DNA of 64,000 nucleotides from Atriophallophorus winterbourni (lineage: Eukaryota; Platyhelminthes; Trematoda; Plagiorchiida; Microphallidae), in NCBI GenBank assembly GCA_013407085.1, contig JACCGJ010012925.1, positions 1 through 64,000 of the forward strand, written 5' to 3'. Position numbers and translations under genes: made by a program. The notes under the pieces are model-generated. The model made no database searches and was not told where the DNA came from. It saw only the letters and a program-made list of their open reading frames with translations. The stretch's first letter is position 1. Each line of letters starts with the position of its first letter. Of this stretch, positions 57,434 to 64,000 are shown one piece after another.

Positions 57434-58454
57434 GGCCGTGTCGAATTGTAATTTTACCTTCTGGTCATTTACCTCGATGGAAATATATTTTTGAAGACTG
57501 CGGAACGACTCACTATTGGTAGAGAATACAACATTTGACTGCCTTCTGTTAAGGTTTCTCTGGGAATTCGTATAGCCACTGTTTTCTCTTTGTCTATAAT
57601 TGCCATAAGTTTTACAGCGTTTTGAGTTAAACGGGCAAAAACGTGCAAAGTGCCACTGGCCACAATTCCAGCAGGGTGTTCTTGGTTTTGATGATCTCAT
57701 TTGGTTGAACATTTTCTGACCGTCTCGTCGGAATTTCGTTATTTCGTCAACAATTGAAACCTCGTTTGACGTTGTGGCTGTCTGAATCATTTTTGAATCT
57801 TCCTTAAGATTTATTAAGCGTATGTATTCTGTCGTGAGCTCTTCAATAGATAGCTGGGCAGTGTCCAGTTTCGACAACAGTCTTTTTCGAGTATCGGCAT
57901 CACTTGATGAAGTTAATCCGGAAACAAAAATGAGTGAATTGAACTGATCATGCGATATACTTTTTAACTGAAATCGTTCATATTCGCGGTTGATTCAGCC
58001 GGCATACGATAAAATGTGTTCATCTGATGCTTTGTTTATTTTGAGAAAATTGTACCGAAAGTTGAAAAGAGAAGATCTTTCGCCAAACATGAATTTAAGC
58101 TTGGTAACTGTCTCTTCAAGGGTAAAATCTCTTGGAGTTTTAGGGGGAATGAAGTTGTAATATTGTGAATGTTCTGTAGGGCCGAGCTTTTGCATCAATA
58201 ATCTGACTCTTGCGTCTTCGTCGACCATCGACAATAATTATATCTTCATAACGTGCATACCATGCTTGAAAAGTGATACCTGAGGTTGAGTCATAATTGA
58301 ATTCTTGGATGCTCTTTACTAATGTTTCTTTTAAATGCGGTTCTGCATGTTCTTGAGTATTCAAATTAAGTTTCGACAAGAAAGCATCAAATAGTTTGAT
58401 TTGGCGTTTCTCAGATTTTCTGATGAAGAGAACGATTTCTTTATTCAGGCTCAT
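57434..58454 (-). pseudogene. gag and protease start of the LTR element
   Basis: The first ATG after the 5' LTR is at 58454. Gag capsid-like sequence runs to about 58235 in one frame (KLFDAFLSKLNLN, ITFQAWYARYEDI), then shifts to the frame that holds for the rest of the element (VRLLMQKLGPTEHSQYYNFI). A TGA at 57995 interrupts it. The nucleocapsid has a zinc knuckle CWNCGQWHFARFC followed by a second cysteine motif, near 57635-57680. The frame leads directly into the protease. Gag appears complete apart from the lesions, which matters for a non-autonomous element. Confidence 0.83.
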
Positions 58455-58475
58455 CCCGCAACTGTTTTGAAGGTT

Positions 58476-58490
58476 TATCCCCGTCGCCAA
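58476..58490 (-). other. candidate primer-binding site
   Basis: TTGGCGACGGGGATA starts ten bases inside the 5' LTR. TGGCGACGGGG would pair with a tRNA 3' end ...CCCCGTCGCCA. The tRNA was not identified. Confidence 0.5.
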
Positions 58491-58500
58491 TTGTTATAAC

Positions 58501-58736
58501 TGTGGGGTGTTGCACTGGCCCAGCCGTCAGTCAGAAAACACAACTGAACTCGAACTCGTGTATTTTCCGAATGAATGAATAACACAAAGTTGTACAGCGA
58601 ATGATAATCACAATATGCACGAAATATCAATCTTCATTGATGATTAATCAATAGTTTGTTCACGGTTAATAATCGATTTATGATTAGCGATCAATGTAGT
58701 GCACGCGAGGGATGGCACGTTCGCTGCTCCGCAGCA
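58501..58736 (-). repeat. 5' LTR of the captured-gene retrotransposon
   Basis: 236 bases matching 55774-56013, TG...CA ends. It begins the element in minus-strand orientation. Confidence 0.93.
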
Positions 58737-59420
58737 GCGAGGAAAACCATTCGCTGCACGCTTGAAGTCTCCGGATTTTTTCTTACTTACGCACCGTCGT
58801 TTGAGAGGTGACTTAATTGAAACCTTCAAGATCTTGAAGGGGTTAAGTGGGGTTATAAAGAACGATTTCTTTGCTTTAAGTTCCGAGCTTGGCACCCGCG
58901 GACATTCACTCAAACTTGCTAAGGAGCGATGTAGACTAGAGTCCCCCAAAACTTTTCAGCCTCAGGGTGGTAAATTTCCAGAAGAACTTATATCCTGCTG
59001 TTCTGTCGCGAGTTTTAAGAACGGTTTAGACCTCATCTGGGGTAAGCTTTTTCCTGAATTCACCCCCTAATTTATATGCAAGATTAGGTAGTTTACCATT
59101 TTTAGCGTTGTCTGGTATTTAAGTAAATATTAGAGTTCTGTTTTTTTATAAATAGACAACCCTTCTTTAGCTGAGCTCTCACCGTACTGGTGAAGAGAAA
59201 TTTATTTTTATTTTTCCAGCATCATTCATAACGAGGTGCTTTCTAAATACAACTAGGATAATCCCTAGCGTCGCGATCGCCGAGGATATCCAAATCACAA
59301 TAAGAATAAACGCTTTGACAGTGGCGGTTGCTTCTCCGCAGCTTTCCACCGAAAGAAATTCTGGACGCTCGATTGGCTCGTTAGCCACTCACTGTCCTGT
59401 GCAACTGAACTAAACTGAAC
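58737..59420 (+). mobile_element. LINE copy 1, C-terminus, 3' UTR and tail
   Basis: Immediately after the LTR element the copy 1 ORF2 resumes (RGKPFAARLKSPDFFLLTHR, RRLRGDLIETFKILKGLSG, ELGTRGHSLKLAKERCR) and ends at TAA near 59070. The 3' UTR ends CTCGATTGGCTCGTTAGCCA...CTGTGCAACTGAACTAAACTGAAC, matching copy 4 at 51910-51973. Confidence 0.88.
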
Positions 59421-59815
59421 TAATAGACAACTTCTTATTCTTAATTCTCCATCAGCTGACCTCTCACCGTGCTGATGAGGAGAAACTGCCTTTTATTTTT
59501 TCCAAGATCGATTATTGCGCGTTGCTGTCCTACTACTATCCAGTACATCGCCTGGCACCTCGATCATCAGAGATTGCAAACGGAGAAAAAATAAAATTAC
59601 CTTTTTGCAGTGCATCGAATATAGCGTGGTGCTCCCCCAACTACATTCTCCTAGTCCTACGACCATCAGAGGTTCCACACGGAGAAAAAGGATTGACCCT
59701 TTGGCAGTGGTGGGTGCTTCTCCGCAGCTTTCCACTGAAAGAAATTCTGGACGCTCGATTGACTTGTCAGCCACTTACTGTCCTGTGCCTACTGAACTGA
59801 ACTGAACTAAACTCC
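59421..59815 (+). repeat. second, tandem copy of the LINE 3' UTR
   Basis: TAGACAACTTCTTATTC...CTCTCACCGTGCTGATGAGGAG repeats the 59152-59200 block (TAGACAACCCTTCTTTAGCTGAGCTCTCACCGTACTGGTGAAGAG). The unit ends with the same CGCTCGATTGACTTGTCAGCC...CTGAACTGAACTGAACTAAAC terminus. It is either a tandem 3' UTR duplication or a second severely truncated insertion. Confidence 0.75.
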
Positions 59816-60179
59816 TTTTTGCTACCTCTCGCCATACTGAACTGAAATGAACTACTGCGCGGTACGTTCAACTTGGTTGTATTTCCCACGCTCTTCCAAA
59901 TAATCCATTTCCAAGTCAATGTTCTCTGATTTTGCTGTAAATTGGTAATCATTTTATCGCATTATACACATATCGTAACTAAAATCAACCTGTTCTATTA
60001 CGTTTTTGAAATTTTTTATATATCTGTTGATATTCAATTTTTTTAAAAATCGATCTATGCCTAAAGTGTCATATCCTTGCATTTCAATCGAATGTGGGAA
60101 GAAAGTAAACACCCCCATCAATAAAACCGGGTCCTCTCCAAAGTACCATCGGTAGGGATCGAAAAGCACCACAGGGGGG

Positions 60180-60930
60180 TAAAAAGTGCCCTACAAAAAA
60201 ACGTCGCTAATGGTAAGTATCCGGTAAAATCGCAGCAATCTAACTGCGTTGCTGTAGAAAGGCAAACAAATGCATTGGATGAGCAAGTTAGTAAGCTTGC
60301 TGCACCAAATAAAAGGGCAGAAACGAGGCCAACTCGTACTCTGCTCATTCTACATAGGGAAGAGCCGCTGATTCGCGAAAGCAAATCCCGGCGGCAAATG
60401 GACCGTTCCAGGGTTCAATATATTTTGCGCATGGCAGGGCTAATCAACTGCCAGGTAAAAAAGGTCCATCGTGTAGGCCGGTGGAACCCAACTGTAAGTA
60501 GCGCTCGTCCGATTTTCGTAGAAATTATATACCAGCTGAACATGGATACGCTTCTTTCAAAAAGTGCTTACCTTGAACGCTACACAAATGGGCGTTTCAA
60601 AGTTGTCCAGGATACGGGGTCTTAACCAAACTTTCATGGTAAGCGTTTAAAAACGCCCATGACTAGCTTGAAAACTTCCTTAAAAAGGACCAACCTCAGC
60701 CAACATAAAATGTTTAAGTCATCTGTTGTAGTAGTCATTCAAGACGTACTCCAAAATGTCCCGCCAGTAGAATACGAGTGCATGAAAAACTCGTTGGCAA
60801 GCGAACGCCTTTCAGGTCTTCAAGCTACTACGCCAGAAAATAAGCAAGATTCGCTCTTCAGTAGGCTCCTGAACGAGGAAAATCTATGTACAACCGCAAG
60901 CGCAGTCTAACCACTTATCTACTGCTTCGA
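60180..60930 (+). mobile_element. LINE copy 3, ORF1
   Basis: An open frame from about 60180 to 60625 encodes an ORF1-type protein. A coiled N-terminal part (ALDEQVSKLAAPNKRAETRP) is followed by VKKVHRVGRWNPTVSSARPI and IFVEI, the nucleic-acid-binding part typical of CR1-like ORF1. A second frame at 60659-60910 fills the gap to ORF2 and may be its C-terminal end. The region 59816-60179 shows nothing certain and is probably 5' UTR or unique DNA. Confidence 0.7.
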
Positions 60931-60939
60931 TTACAAAAT

Positions 60940-61636
60940 ACGGGATATCAACGACAGTGCTCCGACCCCGAGTAAAGGTCGATTAAAATGTGCACAGAAT
61001 AGAAATACCCGTGTACTGTACACAAATGCTTGCAGTATACGTAATAAGTGGGGTGAGCTGCAGCTTGCTGCACTGGAAAACCAGGTCGACATAATTGCCA
61101 TCTCGGAATCATGGTTGAAATCAGATGATCATGTTCCGTCATTTGTATCAACTAAGTACGCTATCTATCCTCAGGATACGGATACTGATGCTACGGGAGG
61201 GGAGTGGCAATGATGATAAACGAAGTTCTTCATCACAGCGAGAAATTGCTTCTCACTCAATCCAACTAACATCGGTATTTCTTACTGTCGCTAGGAGAAG
61301 ACTGGTATTTGCATGTGCTTCACCATTAGACGATCAATTACTGATGGACACATTGGAAGTACTAAAAAAGCAATGCAACGCATTACTAATTGTTGGAGAC
61401 TTCAATCTCCCGGGCATTGATTGGCGTACCAAAATTTCTTCACCAGTCAGCTGAGTCGCAATATCTGGACTGGTTTCATGCCGGGGCCTTTTATCAGCAT
61501 GCCAGGGAACCCACAAGGTTTAGGTCAGGACATACTCCTTCCACTTTAGATTTGGTTCTATCGTCTCATGAAAGAGATATTTATGGAATCAAATACCTTT
61601 CGCCACTAGGCAAGAGCGACCACGCTGTAATTGAAG
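60940..61636 (+). mobile_element. LINE copy 3, APE endonuclease
   Basis: Endonuclease motifs are all visible across frames: TRVLYTNACSIRNKWGELQL (about 61003-61060), IIAISESWLKSDDHV (about 61090-61135), GGGVAMM (about 61195), LLIVGDFNLPGIDW (about 61385-61430), RSGHTPSTLDLVLSS (about 61525-61568) and GKSDHAVI (about 61611-61634). Frameshifts separate them. The element is interrupted at 61637. Confidence 0.8.
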
Positions 61637-62050
61637 AAGAAGAAGAAGAAGAAGAAAAGAACTTTATTCGTTAAAACGAATTTTCAGTTAATCAAAAAAA
61701 CACAGAATTTCAACACGAATAAGGGGGACGTCAAAATTTGATGGGAAAATTTGAGATTGCTAGTCACATTCAAAATCAAAACAGTTTCGGTTCCGTCTGC
61801 GGGCATGTATGAGTTTTCTTTCGCATTATTCCGACCGGCGCAGCAAATTCCCCATCCTTCAAAAAATAAAAATATTGCGCAGCGTTTAAAGCGTGCGGGG
61901 CATCAAACGTCCTTTGTTTACATGTTCACAACATGTTAAAACGTTTGAAAAACAAAAGCTTTTGTGTTGACTGAAAAAAAATAAAAATGCATGAAAACAT
62001 TGATTTTGAGCACGGCCGATTCAAAGGCCCCGCTCCAAAATTCTTCTTAA
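61637..62050 (-). mobile_element. insertion with GAA/TTC repeat end inside LINE copy 3
   Basis: The LINE frame breaks at a GAA run (61636-61660). About 410 bases follow that match neither LINE nor LTR sequence, and the LINE frame resumes just after 62050. Read on the minus strand the segment ends AACGAATAAAGTTCTTTTC then a TTC run, which looks like a 3' end with an AATAAA-type signal and tail. It is probably a SINE or truncated LINE of unknown family. Confidence 0.5.
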
Positions 62051-62708
62051 CTGGACTTTAGTGCATCCTAGTCACCAAGTGAAGATGTCCCCCAACTTGG
62101 GTCGAATGGGCATCGTCCAACTACAAACTCAAGCAATGAATCTAAGTTGGGAACCAGACGAATTAGAACCTAGTGTAGAAATCAGGTGTAATATTATAAA
62201 AGGGCACCTTTTACAACTACAGGAAAGTTGTGCTCCTCTACAACCAGTGAGAACACGAGGAAAAACCCCCTGGTGAAGCGCGTCTATTCGCAAGGCTATT
62301 AGATGTCGTGACCGTAGCTGGAGGGCTTATAAATTCTCTAGAACTCACAGATCTAGACTGCAGTGCATACAGACCAGAAATTCAGCTGTTGCGCTGCAAA
62401 GGAAAGTTGAAAGAGACTTCGAATCCAGACTTGCCGAAAAAGCAAAGATTAACTTGAAAGCTTTTTATAACTATGTTCAGTCCAAGCGATCTTTAAGAGA
62501 AGAAGTAAGTACGTTAGTGCTGGATGATGGCAACACGGATTTGACTGCACAGGAAATAGCCGATGCGTTGCATTCCTTCTACAGTGTTTATCGGCGCGAT
62601 TCAGGTAACCGTTTAGACTCACGAGTGCAGAGGACCTCTTTTTAGCTCGGTGGAGGTTAATCAGGAAATGGTCGCAGCTGTATAAAACTAAGTCGGCTGG
62701 CCCCGACT
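62051..62708 (+). mobile_element. LINE copy 3, linker to RT start
   Basis: Frames read VRTRGKTPW (about 62245), IRCRDRSWRAYKFSRTHRSR (about 62300-62355), AEKAKINLKAFYNYVQSKRS (about 62433-62490) and TAQEIADALHSFYSVY (about 62543-62590). KTKSAGPD near 62688-62708 is the beginning of RT motif 0. It is then interrupted. Confidence 0.75.
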
Positions 62709-63509
62709 TGTCATAGCCGGGGGTGGCAGTGGGGATAAGCTCTCACTGTTTATAAAATGCTCCCATATGGCATGCGTCTCAAATAGCCTCTGACAACCAA
62801 GTCCAGCTTCTGGCCTGCACGAGTGGCTCTCCGAGCCCGGCGGAACTGCTTTTACCAACAGAAGGGGCGAGGGCAAGTGACTGGCGCCGGAAAACCGGTT
62901 TGCTTCGGGCAGATGTAGCTCGTTAGCCTGGGAAGGCATTTCATCTAAGGGATGGAAAACCCTGATTTTAAACCTCCGCTGCCTTGCGGGATACCCGATC
63001 GCAGGAAAGGCTTCGGGAGAAAACCCTGGGGAAAAACCTGGAACAGAGTCTGGTAGACCACCCCTTTCTGGCAACTCCCTGCTGCCTTGCAGGTCGCACT
63101 TGGTTGTGCAAAGGCTAGAGAAGCTGACTCAAAGAAACGCCGAGTGGTGCTGGGGACGCCGCTTTGTACCCAAATTCCCAAGAATCATTGAAGCCAACTC
63201 ATCCTCCAGGAGGAGATCTGTCTAGGCCTGGGCAACTTGACAGTATCTTAGCCCACGCGCAGTCTCTGGCTGTGCGGCACTTTGCCTGGATCAGGCTTAT
63301 GCTTTCATACCAGGAGGAGATAGTCGCACAAAATTAAATGCAAGTAAAGTATACATCCGGCTATTCTTCAACAGCTCGCGAATATAGTTAGCCTTGCGAT
63401 CATAAATCTATTTGAAGCTACCTTACTCCAAGGTATATGGTATGGTATGAAAGCACGAGCCCGATCCAGGCAAAGTGCCGCACGGTCGGAGACTACACGT
63501 GGGCTAGGA
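62709..63509. other. GC-rich inserted segment ending in an inverted repeat
   Basis: From 62709 the sequence turns GC-rich and no longer reads as LINE. No protein family was recognised. Its end carries an inverted repeat with arms of about 65 bp: 63249-63313 (TAGCCCACGCGCAGTCTC...) and 63443-63509 (...ACTACACGTGGGCTA). The LINE frame resumes immediately after it. It may be the 5' region of another retroelement, perhaps two copies head to head. This is inference. Confidence 0.45.
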
Positions 63510-63828
63510 CACTACCGGATGATTGGAAACGAGCGGCTGTAGTAGCCATATAACAAAAGGGTCCCATTTCGGATGTACGCAACTACAGGTCAATAAGCCT
63601 GGCAAGCATTCTTTGCAAGTGCTTGGAAAAAATCATTCGGCACCAGGTATGCAAACATTTGGTAGCCACTTCCTTACTATCCGATGCCCAGCACGGATTC
63701 TGGTAAGGAAGGTCCTGCCTAACCAATCTTCTAAGCTTTCTTGATGAGGTGACATTACGACTCGATGAAGGGAGAGTAGTCGAAGTATGCCATCTTGATT
63801 TTCAAAAGGCATTTGACTCAGTGAACCT
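63510..63828 (+). mobile_element. LINE copy 3, RT N-terminal motifs
   Basis: The frame reads RTLPDDWKRAAVVAI, then VRNYRSISLASILCKCLEKI (about 63568-63630), LLSDAQHGFW with a stop, RSCLTNLLSFLDEVTLRLDE (about 63712-63770) and VCHLDFQKAFDSVN (about 63786-63828). About 30 residues expected between the 62.7 kb part and this one are missing. Confidence 0.82.
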
Positions 63829-64000
63829 GTTATGTTTTTAAAGTCACGGGAAAACTCTAGATTTGCAAACAGACTGTATTTATTTTATTATCAACGAATT
63901 TCAACATGGTTATGACTATAAAATCTGCAAAAGTAGATAATATAGCACCTATTTCAAGGAAGATCCAATGGAATCGATGCTCCGCTGCTCGCTCTGAGAA
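63829..64000 (+). other. possible start of an LTR or other insertion, runs off the window
   Basis: The LINE frame ends abruptly at AFDSVN. The new sequence starts TGTTATGTTTTTAAAGTC, a TG start compatible with an LTR. No partner is visible inside the window. Confidence 0.3.

Larger units (their letters stand above)
55774..58736 (-). mobile_element. LTR retrotransposon carrying a captured SERBP1/HABP4-like host gene
   Basis: This is a Gypsy-like element of 2963 bases in antisense orientation inside LINE copy 1. From its 5' end (58736) it has a 5' LTR, a primer-binding region (TTGGCGACGGGG near 58490) and gag. A CCHC-type zinc knuckle and protease follow, then the host-like insert, the integrase C-terminal part, a polypurine tract and the 3' LTR. 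Reverse transcriptase, RNase H and the integrase core are absent, so it is non-autonomous and would need enzymes in trans. One frame (58234 to 55961) covers everything after early gag, with three stops and one upstream frameshift. The LTRs differ at about 19 positions plus one 4-nt indel by eye, so the insertion is not very recent. Target duplication is imperfect (GAG before, GCGAG after). Confidence 0.88.

Noticed and set aside
59472..59486. CTGATGAGGAGAAAC, which contains both hammerhead core boxes
   Set aside because: There is no room for helix II between the boxes and no helix I partners. The homologous unit at 59.19 kb reads CTGGTGAAGAGAAAT.

Overview
This is a eukaryotic, AT-rich window dominated by transposable elements. 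The best guess is a digenean trematode (flatworm), possibly Fasciola-like; the species is inference only. Pointers are a gene whose first two introns are 35 nt long, an abundance of CR1-type and RTE-type LINEs, a Penelope-like fragment carrying a hammerhead ribozyme, and several short repeats that also carry hammerheads. No prokaryotic operon, CRISPR array, rRNA or convincing tRNA was seen.

Layout. 1-10.4 kb is mostly gene-free, with decayed LINE pieces and hammerhead-bearing repeats. 10.4-15.2 kb holds the only convincing host gene: a six-exon leucine-rich-repeat protein of 254 residues on the + strand, with intact splice sites and frame, and with antisense LINE 3' ends in its two long introns. 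15.2-44 kb is sparse. It contains hammerhead repeats, decayed LINEs, a large inverted Penelope-like fold-back (27.1-28.1 kb), a 5'-truncated LINE with an open 421-residue reverse-transcriptase frame (32.9-34.3 kb), a Penelope-like remnant with a well-formed hammerhead (34.9-35.4 kb), and an antisense LINE split by a pogo/Tigger-like DNA transposon that has lost its catalytic core (36.1-37.2 kb). 44-64 kb is a dense nested stack of retroelements with four long LINE copies in a row, interrupted by a hammerhead-repeat dimer, an antisense RTE element, a second LINE and an LTR element.

The standout is the LTR element at 55774-58736 (minus strand). It keeps both LTRs, a primer-binding region, gag with a zinc knuckle, a protease, the integrase C-terminal part and a polypurine tract. 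Reverse transcriptase, RNase H and the integrase core are replaced, in frame, by about 200 residues resembling the host mRNA/ribosome-binding family SERBP1/HABP4. This looks like capture of a host cDNA by a retrotransposon, giving a gag-protease-host-integrase reading frame that later decayed by one frameshift and three stop codons.

The second theme is ribozymes. Two related short repeat families, both found as head-to-tail dimers of about 231-240 bp, contain minimal type-I hammerhead motifs (retrozyme-like organisation). A third, different hammerhead sits downstream of Penelope-like coding remnants. All assignments come from reading the sequence; no database search was run.
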